Source: Papio anubis
Taxonomy: Eukaryota > Chordata > Mammalia > Primates > Cercopithecidae
DNA length: 64,000 bases
Assembly: GCF_008728515.1 (NCBI RefSeq)
Contig: NC_044988.1
Coordinates: 30,483,159-30,547,158 of the forward strand
Direction of reading: 5' to 3'
The translations under genes were made by a program, and so were the position numbers. Each line of letters starts with the position of its first letter. Position 1 is the stretch's first letter. Below, one piece after another: positions 11,640-20,884 of the stretch. The notes below the pieces were generated by a model. The model was not told the origin of the DNA. It did not search any database and saw only the letters and a list, made by a program, of their open reading frames with translations.

Positions 11640-12034
11640 AAAGGAAATAGACACAATGAAATCCTTGTCCTTTTTGTATGTTTGGAGGGCTCTTTGTGGC
11701 TACTAATATGGGATTTGTTTCAACATAAAAACTGGTTAAGGAAGTGGGAAGAAGAGGGAGGAGTTCTTGGGAACAGAGGATAGAAATAGATTTCATAAAA
11801 TGTCTCGTGTTTTGGGACCCCTAGCCAGTCCTGAGTGACAGGGCATGGCCATCCTGGAGACAAAAATATTAATATTTGTGCTCCTAGGAATGGGTACAAA
11901 TATATGACCAGATTTTTTCTTTTCTGTGGCTTTTATTTGTTCAGAATCAGTTCCTTATGTGTTTTTTCTTATGTAACTTGGTGTTTTCATCTCCCCAGGT
12001 TTCTTTACCTCTTGGGTAGCATGCACCTGAGGGC
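11640..12034. other. Unique DNA, no gene seen
   Basis: No repeat or exon supported. The 90-residue open frame at 11835-12107 runs into a MIR and is not credible. Confidence 0.45.
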
Positions 12035-12240
12035 TGAATTTAGATCACTGGGTTCAGGTTCTAGGTTCACCACTTACTACATGTGGGAGTGTAAAGAAGT
12101 TATTTAACTTCTCTGCATCCCAATTTTCTCATTCATAAAAATGAGAAAAGGAATAATAATAATAATTGCATAGGAATTTGGAAGGAATCTGGCATGATAG
12201 TACCTGTGCATTGGAAATGCTTGATAGCTGTTAGTCTTTT
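12035..12240 (+). mobile_element. MIR SINE (sense)
   Basis: Clear MIR order on the plus strand: 'ttcaggttctaggttcacca', then 'cttactacatgtgggagtgt', then 'cccaattttctcattcataa', then a (AAT)n-like 'ggaataataataataattgc' and the 3' part 'gcattggaaatgcttgatag'. Confidence 0.75.
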
Positions 12241-12824
12241 ATGGTTTTTATTTCTCAGCCTCAGCTGCCTGCCTTTTCCTCTGCTTCCTGCACCAGATGG
12301 ACATCCTCAGAATAGTATTCACGAACCCACAGCTTGGTTAAGTAAGGACTCAGGGAAAGCTGGGTCCTGCTAATTGTCTTGGGTCTGGTTACTCAAATGT
12401 AGATTCTCAACATAGCAGTCTGGTAAGAACAAACATTTCCAGACCACCTGTTTGTCTAAGTATATGCCATAGCCCCGGGAGCAGAAAATGAGGAGGAAGA
12501 AAAGAAATAGGAAAAGGCAGAAACAACATATTCTCTTTTGAGGCTGCAATAAATGAAAGCATTCAGAAATTATTAATTGAGAAGCCAGAGTAGAGTCCCT
12601 GTGAATTACAGATATTGGTATTACAAGCAACACGATATGAACACAATAATGTAAAATTCAGCAAGCAAATATAAGTTATGAGAAAGGGAAAATTTAAATG
12701 GGGAAGGAAAATACATCAAAACATCAACAGCTGTTATCTTTAGGTAAAGAGATTGCAATATATCTGTTTATATCTATGTCTGCATCATGGTACTTTAAGG
12801 CCAGAGGCGTCTTAGCAAGTAACA
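12241..12824. other. Unique DNA, no gene seen
   Basis: Nothing recognised. The minus open frame at 12370-12633 has a low-complexity leucine/phenylalanine run and no further support. Confidence 0.4.
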
Positions 12825-12997
12825 TTGACTATTCATCTGTGGACGGACATTTGGGTTGTTTCTAGATCTTGCCTATTGCAAATAATGCTACAATACACAT
12901 GAAAGTATAGATGTCTCTTCAAGATCCTGATCTCAATTCTTTTGAAGATATACCCAGGGGTGAGAATGCTGGATCATATGGTAGTTCAATTTTTAAT
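12825..12997 (-). mobile_element. Old L1 (L1M), inverted 5' segment, left part
   Basis: Reverse-complement ORF2 3' region: 'ggacatttgggttgtttcta', then 'gaagatatacccaggggtga', then 'gctggatcatatggtagttc'. It belongs with 14404-14464 (same orientation) and 14465-15050 (opposite orientation), and is split by the younger L1 at 12998-14403. Together they form one L1 with an inverted 5' segment. Confidence 0.75.
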
Positions 12998-14403
12998 TTT
13001 TTTTTATAATTTTATATATATATATATTTTTATTATTATTATACTTTAAGTTCTAGGGTACATGTGCATAATGTATGCGGAGTTTGTTACATATATGTAC
13101 TTATTGCCATGTTGTATGCTGCACCCATCAACTTCGTCAGCACCCATCCTTCGTCATTTACATCAGGTATATCCCAATGCAATCCCTCCCCTCCCCCATG
13201 ATGGCCCGGTTGTGATGTTCCCTTCCTGAGTCCAAGTCTCATTGTTTCCAGTTCCCACCTATGAGTGAGAACATCGCGGTGTTTGGTTTCCGTTCTTGTG
13301 ATAGTTTGCTAAGAATGATGGTTCAGCTGCATCCATGTCCTACAAAGGACACAAACTCATCCCCTTTTATGGCTGCATAGTATTCCATGGTGTATATGTG
13401 CCACATTTTCTTAATCCAGTCTGTCACTGATGGACATTTGGGTTGATTTCAAGTCTTTGCTATTGTGAGATAGTGCCACAATAAACATCGTGTGCATGTG
13501 TCTTTATGTAGCATGATTTCTAATAATCTTTTGGTATATACCCAGTAATGGGATAGCTGGGTCATGTGGTACATCTAGTTCTAGATCATGAGGAATAGCC
13601 ATACTGTTTCCATAATGGTTGAACTAGTTTACAATCCCACCAACAGTGTAAAAGTGTTCCTATTTCTCCACATCCTCTCCATCACCTGTTGTTTCCTGAC
13701 TTTTTAGTCGCCATTCTAACTAGTATGAGATGGTATCTCATTGTGGTTTGATTTGCATTTCTCTGATGGCCAGTGATGATGAGCATTTTTTCATGTGTCT
13801 GTTGGCTGTGAATGTCTTCTTTTGAAATGTCTGTTCATATCCTTTGCCCACTTTTGATGGGTTGTTTGTTTTCTTGTAAATTTGTTTGGAGTTCTTTGTA
13901 AGGTTCTGGATATTAGCCCTTTGTCAGATGAGTAGATTGCAAAAATTTTCTCCCATTCTGTAGGTTGCCTGTTCACTCTGATGGTAGTTTCTTTTGCTGT
14001 GCCGAAGCTCTTTAGTTTAATGAGATCCCATTTGTCAATTTTGGCTTTTGCTGCCATTGCTTTTGGTGTTTTAGACATGAAGTCTTTGCCCATGCCTATG
14101 TCCTGAATGGTACTACCTAGGTTTTCCTCTAGGGTTTTTATGGTATTAGGCCTAACATTTAAGTCTCTAATCCATCTTGAATTAATTTTCATATAAGGAG
14201 TAAGGAAAGGATCCAGTTTCAGCTTTCTACTTATGGCTAGCCAATTTTCCCAGCACCATTTATTAAATAGGGAATCCTTTCCCCATTTCTTGTTTCTCTC
14301 AGGTTTGTCAAAGATCAGATGGCTGTAGATGTGTGGTATTATTTCTGAGGACTCTGTTCTGTTCCATTGGTCTATATCTCTGTTTTGGTATCAGTACCAC
14401 AAC
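12998..14403 (-). mobile_element. L1PA-like LINE-1, antisense, 5'-truncated
   Basis: Starts with a T-rich/AT-rich tail (about 12998-13045), then the reverse complement of a primate L1 3' UTR ('actttaagttctagggtaca') and ORF2 C-terminus. The minus frame at 13791-14192 reads ORF2 protein with NSRWIRDLNV, TIQDIGMGKDFMSKTPKA and ETTIRVNRQPTEWEKIFA. It ends abruptly near 14403 in ORF2. Divergence from a young L1PA consensus looks moderate, so an older L1PA subfamily is likely. Stops and frameshifts make it dead. It sits inside an older inverted L1. Confidence 0.9.
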
Positions 14404-14464
14404 ACTGTGCATCCTTTTGTTTATAATAGCCATCCTAACAGGTGTGAGGTGATGTCTCATTTTT
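14404..14464 (-). mobile_element. Old L1 (L1M), inverted 5' segment, right part
   Basis: 'ataatagccatcctaacagg' followed by 'tgtgaggtgatgtctcattt' is reverse-complement L1 ORF2, continuing the segment cut by the younger L1. About 80 bases of the expected old L1 sequence are missing between the two parts. Confidence 0.65.
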
Positions 14465-15050
14465 GATATGCAAATGGATAAACAAAATGTCATACATATA
14501 TACATAGTAATAATATTCCCTCTCATAAAGGAAGAAAATCCTGTCTTTTGTACCCTTCAACATGGATAGATCTGGATGATTTATTAAGTGAAATAAGTCT
14601 GTCACAGAAGGATAAATATTGCATGATTCCTCTTATATGAGGTATCTAAAATATTCAAAGGTATAGAAGTAGACAACAGGATGTTGGTTAACAGGGTATG
14701 GTAGAGGGGAATATGGGGAGTCGTAGTTCCATGGGTGTGAAGTTATGGTTGTGCAGGAGGAGTAAGCTCCAGAGATTGGCTGTACAACATAGTGCCTGTG
14801 GTTAACAATAAGGTGTTGTGTATTTAACATTTTGTTAAGAAGGTAGATCTCATGTTGTGTTCTTATCACAAAAAAAGCAGAACAGAGGGACACAAGGAAA
14901 CTTTTGGAGGTGATAGATATGTTTATTACTTGGACTGTGGTGATAGCAACACAAGTATATACATATGTCCAAACTTGCCAAATTGTATACATCAGTTATC
15001 TGCAGTTTTTCTATACTGATTATCCTTCAGTAAAACTGGGGTGCGGGAAG
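14465..15050 (+). mobile_element. Old L1 (L1M) 3' end, sense
   Basis: Begins at 'gatatgcaaatggataaaca', the L1 position where the inverted segment left off, and runs through 'gaaataagtctgtcacagaa' and 'gtggttaacaataaggtgtt' to 'atccttcagtaaaactgggg', the 3' end. With 12825-12997 and 14404-14464 it forms rc(5' part) followed by the sense 3' part, the classic twin-priming shape. The frame at 14633-14992 (minus) is a shadow. Confidence 0.8.
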
Positions 15051-15234
15051 AAAAAGCAACACTTTGAAAGCCTTGGTTTTAAAACGAACTAGAATGTATA
15101 ATGTTTTCATGATGTTTTGACCTCCAAGAGATGCCACATTTCTTTCAGGGAAAAAAGATGAGTGCTTTGGGGCTCCAGAAATCTTGGTATTAAAGGAACA
15201 GACTGCAGAAAATCACAGATATAAAACAATGACA

Positions 15235-15330
15235 CAAATATTTGTCTAACACTTTGAGCTCTTCCTTGTAATTTATCTCATTTGATCCTGGGAATAACCC
15301 TCTGAGGTAGGCAATATGGCAAGATAATTT
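15235..15330 (-). mobile_element. MIR fragment (antisense)
   Basis: 'tttatctcatttgatcctgg' then 'gaataaccctctgaggtagg' matches the reverse-complement MIR 3' half ('catttaatcctcacaacaaccctatgaggtagg'). Confidence 0.65.
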
Positions 15331-15364
15331 ACTGACGTTTATTTCAATGAATGGGTTTATTGAT

Positions 15365-15800
15365 CCCTTCACTTATTCATTCAGTGAATTAATATTTATG
15401 AAGTCTTGCTATGTGCTGGGAATTTTGACTAGCACTAAGGATAATAATAGGATAAATGGGGCAGGATTGTAGTTGAGGGAGACAAACAGTAAACCGATAA
15501 ATAGGTCCACAAGATAGTTGCAGATGCTAGAGGAAATACACAGGATCTAGAAAGACCTTTAAAAATAGGATTGCCTGAAAAGACCTTTCTGAGGAAGAGA
15601 TGGTTGAGCTGGGACTCAAGTTATCAAAAAGAGCCAAGCTGTTCACAGAGTTGGAGAAGGAATGTTTGAGAAAAAACAACCACAAGCATAAAGTCCCTGA
15701 GGCAGGAAGGAGTTGGAGCGGCATCAGGAACAGGAAAGATGGTACTGTGGCGTGATAAGTGTGAGGCAGGGGCAGGAGAAACAGAAAATGCTTCTCCCCC
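15365..15800 (-). mobile_element. L2 LINE 3' end (antisense)
   Basis: 'tcattcagtgaattaatatt' then 'tgctatgtgctgggaatttt' opens a reverse-complement L2 end. Next come 'gacctttctgaggaagagat', 'gagctgggactcaagttatc' and 'gtccctgaggcaggaaggag'. The order matches a long L2 3' fragment, about 435 bp. Confidence 0.75.
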
Positions 15801-16439
15801 AGGCTTACCGAACAAACATTAGTGAGGTCCTTGGTACCTCCTTGCCTAGGGAAATCTTGTAAAAACTGATGGAAATATAAGACTTTCGTGGTCTTTTAGA
15901 AAAGCTTTAGCTTACTGTAGAATATGATAAAGCTGGAAGGCTGAGTGGTAAGAGAGGGAAAAGTGCCTCTCCTTGGTTGTTGATTGACTGATAGATAGAT
16001 TGAGTTTCCAGAGACTGGGAAGTAAACAAAGGTTAACAGTTCCAGAGGTTGGCAGCACACCCATTCATTGGATGTATCCTGGGGAGGTGGGATGAATTCC
16101 AGTGGGAATAGTTATATGGCCACCTGTGGAGGCCAAATGCGGGCCACAGGGAATTGCAGTCAACTCAAAGGTTCTGAGTCATGCCATGGAGAAGTCACTT
16201 GGACCACCAGACCCAAAGGGACCATTCAAGGTGAGTTAAGAGGCACTCAGAAGCTACTCAGGTAAACCAATGACCAGCGAGCCTCCCCTGTTCCTCAATC
16301 TTTTGGCATGGAGGAAGATGCCAGGAACTCGGCCCAGCTCCTGAGGGTTAAGGAAGGAAAGGTAGGAAATAATGACAAAAACTGACAATGTGTGAAACAG
16401 GGTGTGGGGGCAGAAATAAGTTAGTTGCTGGTTATTTTC
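15801..16439. other. Unique DNA, no gene seen
   Basis: Includes a perfect donor-like 'caaggtgagt' near 16228, inside a 65-residue plus frame (16068-16265). There is no matching acceptor or similarity, so I do not call an exon. Confidence 0.4.
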
Positions 16440-16985
16440 TGCTTGTCCCACCCCTAGATCCTCTATGCTCTTATCTTTTCTGCTCTATACCTGGAAGGCC
16501 AACCCCTATGGTATTTATCCCCATTTTCTCTTGACCTCTGACTTATACTTGGATTCAGCCAATAGAAGACACTGGCAGATGCAGGAGGGTAAGAGAATGG
16601 ATTCAACTAATGGGAGACACTGGCAGATAAATATGGGAGGGTGGGAGGAGCAGGAGTTCAGGTATTTACTGTCCTAGCTCCCTTTCTCTTGGTCATTGTT
16701 TCTAGTAGTGCCTATGTTCCTGGGGTCACAGCTCCTGGTTATCAGCCCTGCTTTTAGGGCTCTAGCTCTCCCACTGACGCTGGTAACATTTCTTCTGCCC
16801 TCTGTCCAGAGAGGCTTAGGAGAGGTCATAGATTGTTGCTCTTACTAAGCCTTGTGTAGCTCTCCTTTATTTGTTTCCTTAACTCTGCCCACATCTGTAA
16901 ATAGCCCTTTCATCAAATCTCTTCAAATAAATAAATACATTAGAGTGGGCCATCTAGTTCTTGCAGAGACTCTCATGGACTGAAA
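16440..16985 (+). mobile_element. LTR-like interspersed repeat, family unresolved
   Basis: Blocks 'ggattcagccaatagaagac', 'ggtcacagctcctggttatc', 'ctgcccacatctgtaaatag' and 'gtgggccatctagttcttgc' followed by a degenerate 'ctgactgataca'-like end match a common medium-copy repeat known to me by sequence. A second copy lies antisense at about 59157-59625. The TAATACA-type end suggests an LTR. A 48-base unit is duplicated at 16551-16645. Confidence 0.45.
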
Positions 16986-17034
16986 GAAAATTAAGTGATA
17001 GCTCTTACAAACTCAAGTCTGTAGAATGAAATCC

Positions 17035-17172
17035 ATGCCTTACGTGTTAAGATGGGAATTATTCTTCCTTATTTTACAGATGGAGAAAGGGTTTAGTGAG
17101 TTGTCCAAGGCACACAGCTGGTAAGTGTCACAGCCAGGACTTGAACTCAGTAACTCTGACTTGGTGTTTTTT
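17035..17172 (-). mobile_element. MIR SINE (antisense)
   Basis: Strong MIR core in reverse complement: 'ttacagatggagaaagggtt', 'ccaaggcacacagctggtaa', 'gccaggacttgaactcagta'. Confidence 0.8.
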
Positions 17173-17944
17173 TCTATATACCAAACATATTAGAGCTAAG
17201 AAAAACATAATGTTTCTCACCACATACAAATTAGGATAGAGTAAAGTACTTGCTAATCATCAAGGTACAGACCCTTAAGAGGCAAGATTGACATCCAAAG
17301 AGAAAACGCATTTGTTCACACAGGAAGAGTTTCCACTGTTAGGAGCTTTCCAAATCCTGCAATGTTAAGTAGCTCCCTGGTTGTCAGCAGAGTGGACATC
17401 CATGGTCAATGCCACGCTGGCTTATAGGCAGGAGCAGGATAAATGGGCTCTAGCCCTACCAAGTTCAATGTGCTTCTCCAGTTCAAGTTTTAATAGCCGT
17501 CAATTAAGTATTGCAGACAAGCCTACCCTTTCCTTTACTAGTTGACCTATTAAAGAAATGTGCAAAGACTTTTAAAAGTTTTTGTTTTTGTTTTTCCTTG
17601 CAGACAGAATAGCCCCAGTGATACTTAACTGTGTACCCACAGGTCTTTTAGTTATGTGCACAGTGTTTTTAAAGGTGAAGTTACTGGGTTTTGCATTTAG
17701 TTTGAAACCATGCCACCCATTTAATCCCTACTGCCTCACATTTGGTGCTGTCACTCCTGTATTTGAAGGCCATGCTCTTTGCAGTCATTTCAATTTGGGG
17801 GTCTTGATCTAAACCCACACCAGAGAAGAGAATATTTTCTCCATTAACAAATGGTCATCATTATGCTGAGAGTCATTAGATTTTGCTTTTTCCTGCTATT
17901 CTTGGAGTTTGTCTGCAAAAGGCCTAGAATTAGGCTTTTTCGTT
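17173..17944. other. Unique DNA, no gene seen
   Basis: About 0.77 kb with no repeat that I can anchor. The frame at 17582-17812 (plus) follows a pyrimidine tract ending in 'ccttgcag', but it carries no protein signature. Confidence 0.4.
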
Positions 17945-18960
17945 ATCATTTTAAAAGTTTTTATTCAAATATAATTTATAGGCAGAAAAGTGAAAAATGC
18001 TGTGTGCAGCCAAAGTTTCACCAAGTGAACACATCCGTTTAAACACTACAATATCAAAAAGTTGGGCCTACTTGCACCTTAGTGGTCTCCTTTTTAACCC
18101 TTCCCAGTCATTCCATTCTTCCTCAAAAGTAACCACACTTCCTGGGGTCTATGACTATTGTGAATTTGCCTGTTTGGGGACATTATATAAATGGAATCAC
18201 ATAATATGATTTTGTGTCTGGTTTCTTTTGCCCAGTATTATGTTTGTGAATTTTATTCATATTTTTAGTGTAGCTAATCCATTCTCATTACAGTATAGTA
18301 TTAGTTGCATGATTTTTATCAAAAGATAAAAAGATTTTATCAAAAGTATTGATGGACCATTTGTGTTTGTTTTTCTGCTATTACAAATAATGCTGCAAGG
18401 AAGATTCAACAAATTTTGGTGCACATGCAAACATATTTTTGTTGTATATCTACCCAGAACTGGAATGGCTAGGCCAAATAATATACATATGTTCAACTTT
18501 AGTAGATAAAACTAGCTGCCAAAAAATGTATTTAAATCTCCTTAAATAGCATATGAAAGTTGTAATTTCTCAAAACCTTTGCCAACACTTGGTTTTGTTA
18601 GTCTTTTTAGGTTTAACCATTCAGATGTACATTTAATTTTTATCTCCCTGATGACTAATGAAGCTCAACATCTTTCTCTGTTTTTTGGCTATTTGGTATC
18701 TTCTTTGGCAAAGAGCCTGTTCAATTCTTTTCCTATGTTTTTCTACTGTGTTATCCATATTTTTCGTACTGATTTGTAGAAATTCTTTATTCTCAATGAA
18801 TGTTTTATTAGTTATAGATAAAGTACATATCTCCACAATGGAGGCTTGCCTTTTCCTCTCTCCATGATTTGTTTTGTGGATACTTTCAATGATTTTAATT
18901 ATCTCTATTTTTGTGGGCATTTTCATCCTTTTAGCCATTACATTTTTCATTTTCTGCACA
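17945..18960 (-). mobile_element. L1M 3' part (antisense)
   Basis: Reverse-complement old L1: 'tataaatggaatcacataat', 'gtgtctggtttcttttgccc', 'ctacccagaactggaatggc', 'cctttgccaacacttggttt', 'ctccctgatgactaatgaag', then 'gtatcttctttggcaaagag'. It covers the 3' UTR and the end of ORF2 and is strongly decayed. Confidence 0.85.
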
Positions 18961-18964
18961 TCTA

Positions 18965-19117
18965 AGACACAACGGGGCTAATTATATTTGTAAAACTCCT
19001 CAAAGTTTAGCACAAATAAACAACCTGGGGGTCTTCACTAAACCCAGGTAGATCAGAATTGAATTAAATTGTAGGGCACTAAGCTGGTAAATTGGTTGGG
19101 GTGGAAAAAAATACCTC
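18965..19117 (+). mobile_element. ERVL-type LTR (MLT2-like), 3' part
   Basis: 'cactaaacccaggtagatca' then 'gaattgaattaaattgtagg' and 'agctggtaaattggttgggg' match the 3' part of an ERVL LTR. The 5' part is lost at the junction with the L1M on the left. The next bases form a primer-binding-site-like element, so this is a 5' LTR remnant with some internal region. Confidence 0.6.
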
Positions 19118-19145
19118 ACACATTTGGTGTCAGAAGTGGTATTGA
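19118..19145 (+). other. ERVL primer-binding-site-like element (tRNA-Leu type)
   Basis: 'tttggtgtcagaagtggtat' directly after the LTR-like end resembles the ERVL primer binding site, which pairs with the tRNA-Leu 3' end. This supports a fixed LTR/internal boundary at about 19117. No retroviral coding region is recognisable downstream. Confidence 0.5.
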
Positions 19146-19559
19146 GAATATAAATAGATCATAGTAATGTTGTAATTGAGTTTTCTTTTTAGAGGAGAAC
19201 CCCTGACTTTAGAAATACATGCTGAAATGTATATAGATAAAATTGTATGATGTTGTTGAGGATTTGCTTCAAAATAACCCAGAGTACAATAATATTGGAC
19301 ATAGTAGATAATTGTTGAAGTTGGTGATAGCTACAGAGATTTTTTATACTATTATCTTTACTTTTCTAGATGAAAAGTTAGGAGAAATTACAGGTATTTG
19401 GTCTAGCTAGCTCTTTCAACGAATTTTTCTATGAAGGGAAGAGAAATATAAGATATTATCTGGAGAGAACTATAGGATCAAAGAAAATCGTTTTGTTTTG
19501 TGTTGAACATATTACCTCCCATGCTAAACCATCTTTGTAAGGTATTTGGAATACTCCAG
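19146..19559. other. Decayed repeat-like or unique DNA
   Basis: 'gaggatttgcttcaaaataa' and 'gttgaagttggtgatagcta' near 19258-19340 recall a repeat often seen in mRNA 3' UTRs, but I cannot name it or set its limits. Confidence 0.35.
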
Positions 19560-19901
19560 TAGAGAGGGAAAATTTGATATGCTAGAGAGAAAAAAGACAA
19601 TCTTTTTATGGCAGCAAAAATAGAAAGAATATTCCAAAAGACAGCATTACATGGGCAAAAGTTTTAGGACAGCAATGAGCTTAGAATATTCTAAGAGCAA
19701 GCAGAAGACTAGAGGGCTTGTAGTGACGTGACTAAGAGGAGGCTGGGCAGCAGGGCCAGATCTTTCAGGGCTTCCAAGGCCATTGTAAGAAGTTTGGTAT
19801 TATTTTAATGGTAATGGAAAGCCAGTGGATGAATTTAAATAGTTAAACTTTAAATTGGTCTGGCATGCTATGTGGAATACACTTGCATGTAGGCAAGGTA
19901 A

Positions 19902-19936
<35 letters not shown>

Positions 19937-20033
19937 GAGGAACGAGGCAAGTGTGGAGGCAGGAAGAGAAGTTTGGAGACTATTTCAGTATTCCAGATGA
20001 GAGATAATCATGGCTTAGACTGAGATTGTTGAA
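19560..20033 (-). mobile_element. L2 LINE 3' fragment (antisense) with (TG)n
   Basis: 'ggccagatctttcagggctt', 'cattgtaagaagtttggtat', 'aatggaaagccagtggatga' and, after a TG tract, 'ctatttcagtattccagatg' follow the reverse complement of the L2 3' region. The microsatellite at 19905-19934 lies inside it. Confidence 0.7.
19905..19934. repeat. (TG)n microsatellite
   Basis: Fifteen TG repeats inside the antisense L2. Probably length-variable between individuals. Confidence 0.9.
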
Positions 20034-20532
20034 GTGAAATATTATTAGTTAAAGTATATTCCCTCAAAAAAAAAAAAAAAAAAAGTATGTTGAGATCCTA
20101 ATCCTTGGTACAGACTGTGGCTTTGTTTGGAAACAGGATCATTGAAGAAATGATTAGTTAAGATGAGGTCTTAACTTAAGATGAGGTTAAGATGAGGTCT
20201 CTGGAGTAGGTAGAGACCTTAATTCAATATGACTAGTGTCTTTGTCAGAAGACAGCCATGTGAAGACAGAAACACACAGGAAGAATACCATGTAAAGACA
20301 GAGAGTTGGAGCAATGCATCCACAAGCCACAAAACTCCAAGGAGTGCAGGCAACTCACCAGAAGATGAGGAGATGACAGGAAAAACTTCTCTATAGATTT
20401 TAGAGGCAGCATGATCTTGCTAGTGTTTTATTTTGAACTTCTAGCCTTCAAAATTGACAAACAATAAATTTTAGTTGCTTAAGTCATCCAGTTTGTGGTG
20501 TTTTGTGATGGCAGCCTTAGCAAACTAATATG
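20034..20532 (+). mobile_element. MLT1-type LTR (ERVL-MaLR), sense
   Basis: MLT1 landmarks in order: 'tgttgagatcctaatccttg', 'ttggaaacaggatcattgaa', 'ttagttaagatgaggtct', 'gaagacagaaacacacagga', 'gcaatgcatccacaagccac', 'ttttgaacttctagccttca', then the end 'gtttgtggtgttttgtgatg' and 'cagccttagcaaactaata'. An A19 run (20066-20084) has grown near the 5' end, and the 'aagatgaggtct' block is repeated at about 20160-20200. Confidence 0.85.
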
Positions 20533-20884
20533 GAGATGGTGAAAAGTGGCCACACATTTTGAAGAAAAATACATAGTAAATATAGTATATTACTAATGTA
20601 GATTATAACTTATAATTATTAATATTAATTTATTATAATATATTAAATATATATTGATTAATGTAGTTTTAATTTATCATTCTATATGACACATATTTTA
20701 TATATAGATTAATGTAGTTTTAATTTATCCTACATTAAAAATATCTTTTATATATTGATTTAATGTACTTATTTAGGAATTATGAATATTTATTGAAAAA
20801 CAGAAAAAATGCAGAAAAAATGAATAAATGTTCACGTTTGAAAGGTTGGTATCTTAAAGGTGCCAGTGGCCCCCCAACTTAATC
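20533..20884. other. Very AT-rich spacer with minisatellite
   Basis: Holds the roughly 50-base AT-rich tandem repeat at 20648-20768 and otherwise nothing that I recognise. Confidence 0.5.
20648..20768. repeat. AT-rich tandem repeat, about 2.4 copies of about 50 bp
   Basis: 'gattaatgtagttttaattt' occurs at about 20656 and 20707, each copy ending in a '(t)attttata'-like bridge. A third partial copy starts at 20751. Copies differ by several substitutions and a small indel. Confidence 0.8.

Noticed and set aside
13791..14192. 133-codon minus frame that looks like a real protein
   Set aside because: It is the C-terminal part of L1 ORF2 in a truncated, dead element, so it is listed as a mobile element and not as a gene.
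16068..16265. Plus frame with a perfect splice-donor-like 'aaggtgagt'
   Set aside because: No acceptor, no protein similarity recognised, and such donor sequences are common by chance.
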